Notes: generated by a model not told the origin, from the letters alone. DNA of 64,000 nt from Ornithinicoccus hortensis (GCF_006716185.1 NZ_VFOP01000001.1:682001-746000), one strand, 5' to 3'; shown: positions 27,702 through 37,000, counted from the first letter of the stretch. Made by a program: numbers and translations.

Positions 27702-28157
27702 TCAGCCGCCGGTGCCTGGTGCGGGGTCGGGACGCCGGAACATCCGTGTGGCGCGCGACCCGGCGGCGGCCTCCTCCGGGTGCCGGCGCTCGACCTCGGC
27801 CAGGGCGGACCTCAGGTCGGCGATCTCGGTCTCGTCGGCCTCGCCGAGGAAGTGCATCAGGGCCGCCCGGCGGTCGGTGGCACCGAGCGCCTCGAAGGAC
27901 TCGCGCATCGAGGCGGCGGTCAGCTCCTCCCGGGTGGCGGCCGGCTGGTAGCGCCACACGCGGCCCTCCCGCACCCGCCGGGTCAGCCCCTTGCGGGCCA
28001 ACCGGTCGAGGACGGTCATCACGGTCGTGTAGGCCAGGTCGCGCGTCTCACCCAGGGACGTGTGGACCTCGCGCACCGTCTGGTCGCGCGGGCTCGCCCA
28101 GAGGACGTCCATGACGGCGCGCTCCAGGTCGCCCAGGGAGGTGCTGCGTGTGGCCAT
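27702..28157 (-). CDS. blaI: BlaI/MecI-family transcriptional repressor
   Basis: 151 residues with a winged helix-turn-helix (LGDLERAVMDVLWASP ... YTTVMTVLDRLARKGL) and a C-terminal dimerisation helix region. The cleavage loop of MecI is not obvious. It pairs with the M56 peptidase downstream. The dyad cluster before cydA is the best candidate target; I see no such dyad in front of blaI itself. Regulation of cytochrome bd by it is inferred. Confidence 0.9.
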   Translation of the reverse strand: MATRSTSLGDLERAVMDVLWASPRDQTVREVHTSLGETRDLAYTTVMTVLDRLARKGLTRRVREGRVWRYQPAATREELTAASMRESFEALGATDRRAALMHFLGEADETEIADLRSALAEVERRHPEEAAAGSRATRMFRRPDPAPGTGG

Positions 28158-28197
28158 GACCTCAGGTTACGCCCTGGTACGCGGCGGACCGACCCGG

Positions 28198-29214
28198 TCA
28201 GCCGGGGTAACCCTCGGGGTTGGCCGACTGCCAGCGCCAGGTGTCGGTGCACATGTCGTCGACCGAGCGCGCGGCGCGCCAGCCGAGCTCTGCCTCGGCC
28301 AGGGAGGGGTCGGCATACGAGGCGGCGATGTCCCCCGGCCGTCGCGCGACCACGTCATACGGCACCGGCCGGCTGCTGGCCCGCTCGAACGCGGCGACCA
28401 GCTCGAGCACGCTGGTGCCACGTCCGGTCCCCAGGTTCCAGGTGGACAGCGCCCGGTCGTGGCCGCTGATCCACTCCAGCGCCGCGAGGTGCCCGGCGGC
28501 CAGGTCCTCCACGTGGATGTAGTCGCGCACCCCGGTGCCGTCGACCGTGTCGTAGTCATCGCCGAAGACCGACAGGCGCTCCCGCCGGCCGACCGCGACC
28601 TGCGCGACGAACGGCATCAGGTTGTTGGGCACGTCGGCCGGGTCCTCGCCGATCCGGCCGGACGGGTGCGCGCCGACCGGGTTGAAGTAGCGGAGCAACG
28701 CGATCCGCCAGGTCGGGTCGGCGACGGCCAGGTCCCGCAGCACCTGCTCGATCATCACCTTGGTCCAGCCGTACGGGTTGGTCGCCGAGGTCGGCAGGTC
28801 CTCGGTCATCGGCACCGGCGCGTCCGGGCCGTAGACGGTCGCCGAGGAGGAGAAGACGATCCGGCGCACCCCGGCGCCCTGCATCGCGGTGAGCAGGGAC
28901 AGGGTGCCGCCCAGGTTGTTGCGGTAGTAGCCCAGCGGCTGCGCGACCGACTCCCCGACGGCCTTGAACCCGGCGAAGTGCACCACCGCCTCGAAGCCCT
29001 CCTGGGCGAACAGCGCCGCGAGCTTGTCGGCCTCGGCGAGGTCGAAGGCGTGCACCGGCACGTGCTGGCCGCTGAGCTCCTCGAGCCGCCCGACGACGGC
29101 CGGCTTGGCGTTGCTGAAGTCGTCGACCACGGTCACCCGGTGCCCGGCCGCGAGCAGCGCGAGGACGGTGTGCGACCCGATGTATCCGGCTCCGCCGGTG
29201 ACGAGGACGTGCAT
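28198..29214 (-). CDS. galE: UDP-glucose 4-epimerase
   Basis: 338 residues, extended SDR. The NAD-binding motif GGAGYIGS is at the N-terminus, and the catalytic Tyr and Lys are in NPYGWTK. It interconverts UDP-glucose and UDP-galactose for the Leloir pathway or cell-surface glycans. Start ATG 29214 is the family start; the longer frame is Arg/Pro-rich. It is a stand-alone gene 40 bp before blaI. Confidence 0.94.
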   Translation of the reverse strand: MHVLVTGGAGYIGSHTVLALLAAGHRVTVVDDFSNAKPAVVGRLEELSGQHVPVHAFDLAEADKLAALFAQEGFEAVVHFAGFKAVGESVAQPLGYYRNNLGGTLSLLTAMQGAGVRRIVFSSSATVYGPDAPVPMTEDLPTSATNPYGWTKVMIEQVLRDLAVADPTWRIALLRYFNPVGAHPSGRIGEDPADVPNNLMPFVAQVAVGRRERLSVFGDDYDTVDGTGVRDYIHVEDLAAGHLAALEWISGHDRALSTWNLGTGRGTSVLELVAAFERASSRPVPYDVVARRPGDIAASYADPSLAEAELGWRAARSVDDMCTDTWRWQSANPEGYPG

Positions 29215-29230
29215 GCGCCCAGTATGCCGG

Positions 29231-29800
29231 TCAGGGCGCGGCGGTGACCTCGGGCCGCCAGCCCGCGGGCGGGTCCTCACCGACCCTGCCGTCCACGGCC
29301 TCCCGGAGCAGGTCCGCGTGCCCGGTGTGCCGGCCGTATTCCTCCAGCAGGTCGCACAGCAGGCGGCGCAGGCTGGCCGGCTCGTCCTCCGGCCCCGTCA
29401 GTGCCACGTGCTGGTCCAGCCCGCCGTGGGCGAGGGCGGCCCCGACCCGGTCACGGGCCCGGGCCACGCAGGAGTCGTAGAGCGCATACAGCTGCTCCGG
29501 GGAGTCCTCGCCGGCCGAGGTGAACTCCCAGTCCTCGTCCTTCTCCCAGTTCGCCGGGTCCCAGGGCCCGAGCGGGTGGCTGCCGTCGAGCCGCACCGTG
29601 GACACGTGGTCCTCGACGAAGGCCAGGTGCTTGAGCAGGCCCCCGATGGTGAGGTCGGACGCACCGATCCGGGCGCTCAGGCCCGCGCGGTCCAACCCGT
29701 CGGCCTTCCACCGGAAGGTGGCCCGCTGCCGGTCCAGGGCGCCGACCAGGTGCTCGGTCTCGGTGCCGTCGAACGGCGGCTCCCACGGGGTCTCGGACAT
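29231..29800 (-). CDS. DinB-like DUF664 protein, putative mycothiol-dependent enzyme
   Basis: 189 residues of the DinB/YfiT four-helix fold. Landmarks are LKHLAFVEDHV and EEYGRHTGHADLLRE, the latter with the two His that ligate metal in this fold. DUF664 members in actinobacteria are regarded as mycothiol-dependent transferases. It lies 16 bp upstream of galE and may be co-transcribed. The substrate is unknown. Confidence 0.88.
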   Translation of the reverse strand: MSETPWEPPFDGTETEHLVGALDRQRATFRWKADGLDRAGLSARIGASDLTIGGLLKHLAFVEDHVSTVRLDGSHPLGPWDPANWEKDEDWEFTSAGEDSPEQLYALYDSCVARARDRVGAALAHGGLDQHVALTGPEDEPASLRRLLCDLLEEYGRHTGHADLLREAVDGRVGEDPPAGWRPEVTAAP

Positions 29801-29911
29801 GCGTGCCTCCCGGCTCTCGTTCGCCGTGCGGCACCGGTCGGTCGCCGCACCCCACCGAGCGTAGGCCCGGTTCCGGACGATCCACTTCCGCAACCTCCCG
29901 GCCCCCACCCG

Positions 29912-30032
29912 ACCGGACGCCTGAGGTGGCGGCCCTCCACGCCCACCAGACGCGTGAGCGGGCGGTCCAGCCCTCCCACCAGACGCGCGAGCGGTCGGCC
30001 CTCCACCTCGACCGAACGCGCGAGCGGGCGAC
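29912..30032. repeat. 33-bp tandem repeats upstream of the GntR gene
   Basis: Units at 29912-29944, 29945-29977, 29978-30010 and a partial unit from 30011 begin ACCRGACGCG.GAGCGG and are all 33 bp. They share unit length, orientation and the core CCxGACG...GA.CGGGCGG with the repeats inside cydDC. The array fills most of the gap between two divergent genes and ends 8 bases before the GntR promoter elements. Confidence 0.8.
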
Positions 30033-30039
30033 GCCTGCC

Positions 30040-30075
30040 TTTGCGCACTCGCAAAGTTCTAGTAATAATAGAACT
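30040..30075 (+). promoter_or_regulatory. Promoter and double operator of the GntR-DUF1648 operon
   Basis: Two perfect inverted repeats are stacked. TTTGCG-CACT-CGCAAA (30040-30055) overlaps a -35-like TTGCGC. AGTTCTA-N7-TAGAACT (30055-30075) contains the AT-rich -10 TAATAA and abuts the ATG at 30076. The gene is therefore probably leaderless and autorepressed by the GntR protein. Confidence 0.72.
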
Positions 30076-30429
30076 ATGCGTTGGCAGGTCGACCCCTCAG
30101 CCGCGGCACCGCTCTACGAGCAGGTGGCGTCCTCGGTGCGCGCCGAGATGGTGGCCGGGCGACTCGACCGTGGCGACCGGTTGCCGTCGGCCAAGCTCGT
30201 GGCGGCCTCGCTGGACATCAACCTGCACACCGTGCTGCGGGCCTACCAGCAGTTGCGGGACGAGGGTCTGATCGAGCTGCGCAGGGGTCGCGGCGCCGTG
30301 GTGACCGCGGACCAACCCGCCGGCCTGGCCAGGCTGAGCGAACTCGTGGGCCAGCTGCGTGTGGAAGGTGCCCGGCTCGGGCTCTCCGCAGCGGACCTGG
30401 CCCGCCTGATCGAGGAGGAACCCAGATGA
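30076..30429 (+). CDS. Short GntR-family repressor (YtrA/YhcF type)
   Basis: 117 residues: a winged helix-turn-helix (PLYEQVASSVRAEMVAGRL, DRLPSAKLVAASLDINLHTVLRAYQQL) with only a ~35-residue C-terminal tail, as in YtrA-type regulators. Such regulators usually control a membrane or ABC operon beside them. The stop overlaps the ATG of the DUF1648 gene, and two inverted repeats sit in its promoter. Confidence 0.92.
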   Translation: MRWQVDPSAAAPLYEQVASSVRAEMVAGRLDRGDRLPSAKLVAASLDINLHTVLRAYQQLRDEGLIELRRGRGAVVTADQPAGLARLSELVGQLRVEGARLGLSAADLARLIEEEPR

Positions 30430-31445
30430 CGACTGCCTCACCCATCCCGACATCCGGCCGAGGCCGAGGCCGACGCAGCGCGCCGTGGCTCGTCACGACC
30501 CTGATCGCCCTCGGCGTGGTCGCGGCGGGCACCGTCGCCGTGCTCCTCGCCCGCCCGGACCTGCCCGACCCGGTCGCGATCCACTGGGGCCCGGACGGGG
30601 CGGACGGCTTCGCGAGCGTGACCGGGTCACTCTGGCTGACCGGGGCCCTCACCCTGGGGGTGACTGCGCTCATGGTGGGGGTGCAACAGCTCCAGCACCC
30701 GTCCGCACGGCACCTGCTCGCCGGCGTGGCGGCCGGCACCGGCGTCTTCGTCGCGGTCGTCGGCTACGGCTCGCTGCTCACCCAGCTCGGCCACCCGGAT
30801 GCCGCCGGGGCACCGACGCCGGGCCTGGCGATCGCGGTCGCGGTCGTGCTCGGGCTGGCCATCGGGTATGCCGTCAGCCGGCTCACGGCGCCGGCCTCCC
30901 CTGGACTCTCCGCGCCAGCGGGTGCGGCGGACCAAACCGTGGCCCCGGGGGCCGACCCGGAGCTGCTGCCGGAGGGGGCCCGCCTGTCCTGGGTGGGGCC
31001 GCTGCCGGTGCAGCGGCTCGCCGTGGCGATCGTCGTGCTGGCCGGCCTCGCGCCCACCGTCTACCTCGCCCTGACCCTGGACCCGTGGCTGTGGATCGTC
31101 CCGGTGCTCCTGCTGGTCCTGGTGCTGGTCCTGACCACCAGCACGCTCGTGGTCGACGAGCGGGGCGTCCGGGTGCGCTCGGTCGGGGCGGTCACCCTGC
31201 TGCGGGTGCCCCGCGAGGACGTCACCTCAGCAGGACCGGACGCGGTCCGGCCGCTGCGGGAGTACGGCGGATGGGGCTGGCGGCTGGGCCGCGACGGGAG
31301 CCGTGGCCTGGTGCTCGCGGACGGGCCAGCGCTGCGGATCCACCGTCACGGGCGACCCGACGTGGTGGTGTCGGTGAGCGACCCGGAGGATGCCGCGGCG
31401 GTGCTCAACACCCTGGTCGCCCGGGGGCGGCACGGCGCGGGCTGA
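30426..31445 (+). CDS. DUF1648-domain membrane protein
   Basis: 339 residues. An N-terminal helix is followed by the DUF1648 motif (LPDPVAIHWGPDGADGFAS). About six helices in total alternate with short loops, and the C-terminal ~110 residues resemble a PH-like/bPH domain (TSTLVVDERGVRVRSV). DUF1648 proteins resemble the SdpI immunity family at the N-terminus, so a protective role against a membrane-active toxin is possible but unproven. It is coupled to the GntR gene by ATGA. Confidence 0.85.
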   Translation: MTTASPIPTSGRGRGRRSAPWLVTTLIALGVVAAGTVAVLLARPDLPDPVAIHWGPDGADGFASVTGSLWLTGALTLGVTALMVGVQQLQHPSARHLLAGVAAGTGVFVAVVGYGSLLTQLGHPDAAGAPTPGLAIAVAVVLGLAIGYAVSRLTAPASPGLSAPAGAADQTVAPGADPELLPEGARLSWVGPLPVQRLAVAIVVLAGLAPTVYLALTLDPWLWIVPVLLLVLVLVLTTSTLVVDERGVRVRSVGAVTLLRVPREDVTSAGPDAVRPLREYGGWGWRLGRDGSRGLVLADGPALRIHRHGRPDVVVSVSDPEDAAAVLNTLVARGRHGAG

Positions 31446-31509
31446 GGCCTCGCCGGCCCCCGGTTTCCGGGTGTGGATCCGTCCGCCTGCCCCGTCGGCG
31501 GGATGCTAC

Positions 31510-31758
31510 TCAGACGCTGGAGAGCTCCCCGTACAGGTCGTCCAGGAAGATGTCGACCTCCTGCTGGTCATAACCCCCGAAGCACACGTTGAAACGGGCT
31601 TCGAGGACGTTGGGCACCGGCTGTCCCTGGCGGACCGCCGCCGCGATGCTGTCGAGGAACTCATCGACCTCGGCTGCCGAGTAGCCTCGGCGCAGCCGGG
31701 AGACGGTGAACTGCGGCCGTGTCTGCTCGTCCCCGTCCTCGGTGGAGAAATCGGTCAT
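31510..31758 (-). CDS. Small DivIVA-domain protein
   Basis: 82 residues containing two copies of the DivIVA-domain motif: RRGYSAAEVDEFLDSIA and GGYDQQEVDIFLDDL. There is no long coiled coil, so it is not DivIVA/Wag31 itself. Short proteins with this repeat occur widely in actinobacteria; their function is unknown. Start ATG 31758 gives MTDFSTEDGDEQ. Confidence 0.8.
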   Translation of the reverse strand: MTDFSTEDGDEQTRPQFTVSRLRRGYSAAEVDEFLDSIAAAVRQGQPVPNVLEARFNVCFGGYDQQEVDIFLDDLYGELSSV

Positions 31759-31837
31759 GACTCGATCATGCCACCGAGCGCGAGAAATGTCGTATCCGCA
31801 GGTGGCGAGCCACAAAACGGGCCCGGGAACCTACCAG

Positions 31838-34800
31838 TCACCGCACCTCCTCGCGGTACTCGCTGTCCCTCGCCTGCGCCCTGATCCGGCGTCCCTGGTG
31901 GACCAGGAGGCCGGCCGTGGCGGCGCCGAATCCCCCCAGCGAGGCCAGCCACAGCGGCCACTCCAGCCCCAGTCGGGCGGGGAGTTGGGCGACCCCGTCC
32001 GGGATGGTGGACCTGGCCATCTCCGGGATCACCAGATAGCCGACGAGCCAGCCGGACGCGATGCCGACCAGCGCCGCGGTGAGGACGACGCCGGTCACCT
32101 CGAGGGCCGGGACCGGGCCACCGCGGCCGGCGCCATCCCCAGGGCGCGGAAGACCATCACGTCGGAGCGCCGCAGCCGGACCAGCGCGACCGCCACGGCC
32201 GCCGTGCCGGTGAAGGCCAGCAGCAGGGCCCCGCCCGCGGCCATCCACATCATCCCGCGGGCCGCTGCCGCCGCGTCGGTGACGGCGACGTCGGACCGCA
32301 CGCTCACCGGCCCGAGGTCCGGCACCTGCCGCAGGGCCCCGGCGCTGATGACGGGGTCGTCGCTCCCGATCCAGTACTCGGTCGGTGCTGGCAGCTCCCG
32401 GTGGCGGGGGTGGAGCGCGGCCTGCAGGGTGCCCCGGTCGACGAGGGCCGCGACGGGCTGCAGCGACCCGGGCGCGCCGTCGGCGACCAGCACCACCTCC
32501 CCGTCGACGGCGTTGCCCCAGGCGGACAGGGTCACCTGCGACCCCACGTCCAGGCTCGTGGTCCGGGCCAGCTCGCGGCTCAGCAGGACCGGCACCGGGG
32601 GCTCCTGCCCGGAGCGGGTCGGGCCGATCTGCACCTCCCGCCGCCCGGTGGCGCCGGGCTCGGGATACTGCCCCGTCACCCCGAGCACGCGCAGCTCACC
32701 GGCCACCGGGTCGTGCACGACCAGCGGGCCGCTCTCGTTGGCCTCCCAGGTGAGCTTCTCGGCGGTCTGCAGCAGGTCGGTGCCGTCCCCCGTGGTCACT
32801 CCGTGCAGCACGAGGTCCGCCCGGTAGCCACCGCCCCGCGGCGCGAGCAGGTGCAGGGAGGAGATGGTCGCCAGGTCGCCGGGCGGGATCTCGATCCGGA
32901 GTTCCTCCGTCACGTGCGAGGGAGTGCTGGAGACGGCGCCGTCGGTGACGCTGATCCCTGGGAGCACGGACAGGGGCTCGGTGGCCAGGTGGGCGAGCCG
33001 CCCGCTGTCCCGCTCCACGGCATACAGCTCCAGGACCACCGTCTGGTCCGTCTCGGTGAACCCGGCGAGCAGTCCCTGCCGTCGCGCGGCGACCTCGTCC
33101 GCCAGGTCCTGCCCGGCCAGGTCCGGTGCGGCCTCGGCCACCTGCCCGGGGACGGCGTCCAGGTCGCGCTCCAAGCGCTGGCGGTGCTCGGGCGCGAGGT
33201 CGGCGGTGAGCTCGACGTCCAGGACGAGGGTGTCGGCCGCGGCCGGGACGGGGATGTCCGCGACGGTCGGGTCCCCGGTGTGCAGCAGCTCGGCCGTATG
33301 CCGGGGGTCAAGCAGTCCGTCGGGGACCCGGACCCCCGACCCCAGTTCGTCGGCGGGGGCCGCGACGAGCTCCAGCTCGGTGCTGCCGATCCGACTGGTC
33401 GTCCGCCAGACCGGCTCCGCACCGGTGACACCCTCCACCGACCCGACGGAGGGCTCGGCCGGCAGCCCGGCGAGGTCCCGGGCCGGTCCCTGTTAGGGGG
33501 CGCGGAGGTCCGCCCCGGTGCCCAGGGTCGCGAGGTCGTCCCGCAGCCCGCCGGCCGTGCTCGCGTAGAGGCTGGCGATGGTGGTCGTCCCGCTGGCCAG
33601 CACGACGAGGGCGAGCGGGGCTGCGTAGACGACCAGGCGGCGCGCCACCTGCGTCGCGGCGAGGTGGGCGACCGCGCCGGTGCAGGGTGCGGTGAGCCGC
33701 TCCAGGGACCGGGCGAACGGCCCGAGGCCGGCGGCGGTGAGGGCGGCGGCGGAGGCGAGCAACAGGGCAGGTGCCGCGCTGGCGAGCAGGTCCACACCGA
33801 CCTCGCCCGTGCCGGTCGTGATGAGAGGGGACTCGTAGAGGTGCAGCTGCCACAGGGCGAGCAGGCCGGCGCCGACGACGAAGACCAGCGCGGCGACCGG
33901 CACCGCCTCCCGGCCCCGCCCCGACCGGTCGCCCGTCCGGCCCGCGTCGAGGGCACGCACCTGCAGCGCGTTGACCGCCACCAGCGAGACGAGCACGGCC
34001 GCACCCGCCGCGGTGCCGACCAGCAGCACCGTCCCGGTCTGGCTGGGACCGGACGGGACGGTCTGCAGCGCGCCGACGGCCAGGCCGACGCCGAGCACGG
34101 TGCCGGCCAGGCCGGTGCCGCCGGCCTCCAGCAGCGTCCACCAGAGCACCTGCCGCCGGGCCGCGCCGCGAGCCATCAACAGCTCGGCCTCGGCCGCCCT
34201 GGTCGCTGCCTGGACCCGGGTGATCTGGACGACCGCGATGATGCTGACCAGCAGCAACACGGTGATGGGGACGACGGACAGGGCGCGGGCGGCGGCCAGG
34301 TCCTCCGCGGCGCGGGCCGCGGTCGGGGCGAGGTCCCCGTCGACGACGAGCCCGCGGACCACCAGGTCGGGATCGTCCATCGAGGCCCGCAGGTCGGTGG
34401 CGCCACCGGCCAACACGGCCAGGTGCTCGGGCAGCATCCGCTCGGTGTCCGGCAGCACCGTCCACCGCAGGTAGGGGTCGCCCCCGAAGGACGGCACCGG
34501 GCCGGCCGCCCCGCCCTCGCCCGGGGGGACGATCAGCAGGCCCGTCCCGTCCCGTTCCCCGGCGCTGGCGGCGGCGTCGTCCACCGGTGCCCCATCGCCC
34601 CCCGGGGCAGCTGCCGCGACGGGCGGGTCGCCGAGCCAGATGGGGTCGTCGGGGTCGACCGGCTGCCAGGTGGCCACCACGGTGACCTCGGCGTCGCCGA
34701 CGGTGAGGACGTCGCCGACCCCGACCCCCAGGCCGTCGGCGAACGCGGGGGGCAGCGCCCCCTCGACCGGGCCGTCAGCGGACGCCTCGGGCCACCGTCC

Positions 34801-35205
34801 GGCGACAAGGCCCACCCGGTCGCGGAACGAGGGGTCCCCGGGCAACAGCGACGGGGAGGAGAGCGCGACCAGGCGTTCGGCCCGGCCGGCGACCTGGCGC
34901 GGCTCGGAGAGCTCGCTGGCGACCACCTCCACCGGGGCCGGCGAGAACGCCCCGGCGATCGCGGCGCGCGCCACCGCCTCCTGGGTCGCCGGGTCCGCGC
35001 CCTGCCGGGTCGTCGCGCTGACGGCGGACTCCGCGGGCTCGCTGCTGGCGGAGAGCGCCTCCCGGCCGGCCTCGATCGCGCCGGCCCGGGCATACCCGAC
35101 CGTGCCGGCGACCACCGCGGTCGTCCCCGCGGTGAGCAGCAACAGGGTGGCCAGCAGCCCGAGCCCGGCCCGGGCTCGTCGCAGGAGCAGACGGAGGACA
35201 CCCAT
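31838..35205 (-). pseudogene. Disrupted FtsX/MacB-type ABC permease (third permease of the cluster)
   Basis: The first 570 codons (35205-33493) match the intact permease at 39811-43188, e.g. RRARAGLGLLATLLLLTAG. They end at an in-frame TAA (33493-33495) after TGADLRAP. The same frame continues the alignment to FRALGMAPAAVARSRP near 32110. The C-terminus then continues in another frame (VTGVVLTAALVGIASGWLVG ... DSEYREEVR) to 31838. One stop and one frameshift therefore separate three parts of one ~1120-codon gene. The start overlaps the stop of the upstream ATPase (ATGA). Decay is more likely than two sequencing errors. Confidence 0.82.
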
Positions 35206-35933
35206 CAGCGGGCTGGCTCGATCGCCTCCTCCGGGGCGGCGCCACCGTTCAGCAGCCGGCCGTCGTGCAGCTCGACCAGCCGGTCGGCGCGCTTCATCAG
35301 CAGCGGGTCGTGCGTGGAGACCAGCGCCGCGATGCCCTGCTCGTGGGTGAGCCGGGCCAGCAGGTCCATCACGGTCGCGGCCGTGTCCGAGTCCAGCTGC
35401 CCGGTCGGCTCGTCGGCGATCAGGATGTCCGGCTCGGCGACCAGGGCGCGGGCGATGCCGACGCGCTGCTGCTGCCCGCCGGAGAGCTCGTACGGCCTTT
35501 GCCGTCCGTGCTTGGCCAGCCCGACCATGTCCAGTACCTGCTCGACGCGTCGCGCACGGTCCTTGGTGGGGGTGTTCAGCAGCCGCAGCGGCACCTCGAC
35601 GTTCTCCGCGGCCGACAGCACCGGCACCAGGCCGAAGGACTGGAAGATGTAGCCCACCATCTGCCGGCGGACGGCCAGCACCTCGGCCTCCTTGAGCTCG
35701 GACAGCACCCGACCGTCCCCGAGGAGCACCCGCCCCTGCGTGGGCCGGTCCAGCCCGCCCAGGATGTTGAGCAGGGTGGTCTTGCCCGACCCGGACGGTC
35801 CGCGCACCACGGTCAGCTCGCCGGGGTGGACCTCCACGTCGACGCCGACCAGGGCGTGGACCTCGGCGGCCCCGTGCCCGAAGGTCCGGTGCAGGCCCTC
35901 TCCGCGCAGCAGGTAGGTCGTGTCCTCAGCCAT
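35205..35933 (-). CDS. MacB/LolD-type ABC ATPase
   Basis: 242 residues. Walker A is GPSGSGKTT, the Q loop is in GYIFQSFGLVPVL, the signature is LSGGQQQR, Walker B is ILIADEPTGQLDS, and the switch is VSTHDPLL. This class works with FtsX-like permeases to move lipids, peptides or lipoproteins. Start 35933 overlaps the end of the other ATPase gene by eight bases and has GAGGGGAG upstream. Its permease partner just downstream is broken, so it may pair with the other permeases. Confidence 0.92.
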   Translation of the reverse strand: MAEDTTYLLRGEGLHRTFGHGAAEVHALVGVDVEVHPGELTVVRGPSGSGKTTLLNILGGLDRPTQGRVLLGDGRVLSELKEAEVLAVRRQMVGYIFQSFGLVPVLSAAENVEVPLRLLNTPTKDRARRVEQVLDMVGLAKHGRQRPYELSGGQQQRVGIARALVAEPDILIADEPTGQLDSDTAATVMDLLARLTHEQGIAALVSTHDPLLMKRADRLVELHDGRLLNGGAAPEEAIEPAR

Positions 35934-36993
35934 GCTGGCTCCCCTCCTCGGGTGGGTGCGTGTCCCCGGGGTGGGCATCCCCGGGTGGGGGTATGTCGTT
36001 CGCCGGCCGACCGTCCCCGTCACCGTCGGTCTCGCCCCGGCGGGCCAGGCTGTGCTCGTCGGGCCACACCCCGACGTGGTCGGACTCCAGCTCCAACCGG
36101 ACCCGGTCGCGCAGGTCGAGCTGGTTGACGTAGCCGCTGGGCAGCTGCATCCGCCCGGCGCGGTCGATGACGGTGAACTCCCGGGCCACCAGGTGCTCCC
36201 GGCCGTGTTCGTCGACCTCGGTATGCCGGAGCACCTCGGTCGAGGTGCGCCCGTCGCGGATCTGCACGGTGCGCTGCACGTGGTCGGCGATGGTCGGGTC
36301 GTGGGTCACGATCAGCACGGTGACCCCGAGCCGGGTGGAGGCGTCCCGCATCGCCTCGAGCACCTCGGCGGACATCGCGTCGTCCAGCTCGCCGGTCGGC
36401 TCGTCCGCCAGCAGCACCGACGGGTCGTTGGACAGGGCCACCGCGATGGCGGTGCGCTGCTGCTGCCCGCCCGACATCTGGGTCGGACGGCGGTCCCGGC
36501 AGTCCGCGATGTCGAGCACCTCGAGCAGCTCGTCCACCCGGTCCTGCCGGTGCTTGCGGTTGCTGATCACGAGGGGCAGGGCGATGTTCTCCGCGGCGGT
36601 CAGGTAGGGCAGCAGGTTCCGGGAGGTCTGCTGCCAGACGAAGCCCACGACGTGCCGCTGGTAGGAGATCCGCTGCTGGCGGGTCATCGACAACAGGTCG
36701 ACGCCGGAGACGAGGGCCCGCCCGCCGGTCGGCTTGTCCAGCCCGGAGAGGATGTTGAGCAGGGTCGACTTGCCGGATCCGGAGGCGCCGACGAGCGCCA
36801 CGACATCACCCGGGTCCACCCGCAGGTTCAACCCCTGCAGGGCCTGGACCTCGACCCCGTCCGTGGAGTAGATCCGGACCAGGTCCTCGCACAGGATGTC
36901 GGGCCCCCCGTGGTCCCGCTCGGGTCCGGAACGGGCCTCGGCAGCGGCACCGGGATCGGTGCTCGTGGGTGTGGGCCTCGTGGGTAGGGACAT
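35926..36993 (-). CDS. MacB-type ABC ATPase with AbrB-like C-terminal extension
   Basis: 355 residues. The ATPase core (about 30-247) has Walker A GASGSGKST, signature MSGGQQQR and Walker B VLLADEPTGELDD. A further ~108 residues follow. Within them 273-309 (VIDRAGRMQLPSGYV ... DRVRLELESDHVGV) look like a SpoVT/AbrB-type swapped-hairpin element, and the rest is a disordered Gly/Asp/Pro tail. LolD/MacB ATPases normally end near residue 240. It starts seven bases after the permease gene at 37001. Confidence 0.9.
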   Translation of the reverse strand: MSLPTRPTPTSTDPGAAAEARSGPERDHGGPDILCEDLVRIYSTDGVEVQALQGLNLRVDPGDVVALVGASGSGKSTLLNILSGLDKPTGGRALVSGVDLLSMTRQQRISYQRHVVGFVWQQTSRNLLPYLTAAENIALPLVISNRKHRQDRVDELLEVLDIADCRDRRPTQMSGGQQQRTAIAVALSNDPSVLLADEPTGELDDAMSAEVLEAMRDASTRLGVTVLIVTHDPTIADHVQRTVQIRDGRTSTEVLRHTEVDEHGREHLVAREFTVIDRAGRMQLPSGYVNQLDLRDRVRLELESDHVGVWPDEHSLARRGETDGDGDGRPANDIPPPGDAHPGDTHPPEEGSQHG

Positions 36994-37000
36994 GGTGGCG

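Noticed and set aside
28158-28197. BlaI autoregulatory operator before blaI
   Set aside because: GTTACGCCCTGGTAC is only a weak imperfect repeat and lacks the TACTAC/GTAGTA arms seen before cydA.
29912-30032. Repeat array as a possible CRISPR
   Set aside because: The 33-bp units follow each other directly without unique spacers, there are no cas genes, and the units vary.
31446-31509. Terminator between the DUF1648 and DivIVA-domain genes
   Set aside because: Only a five-base CCCGG/CCGGG stem and a weak second repeat are visible, too short to call.
32401-35652. A 1083-codon open frame on the plus strand
   Set aside because: It is antisense to the permease remnant and ATPase. Its translation is Gly/Arg/Gln/Val-rich without any fold pattern, a high-GC artefact.
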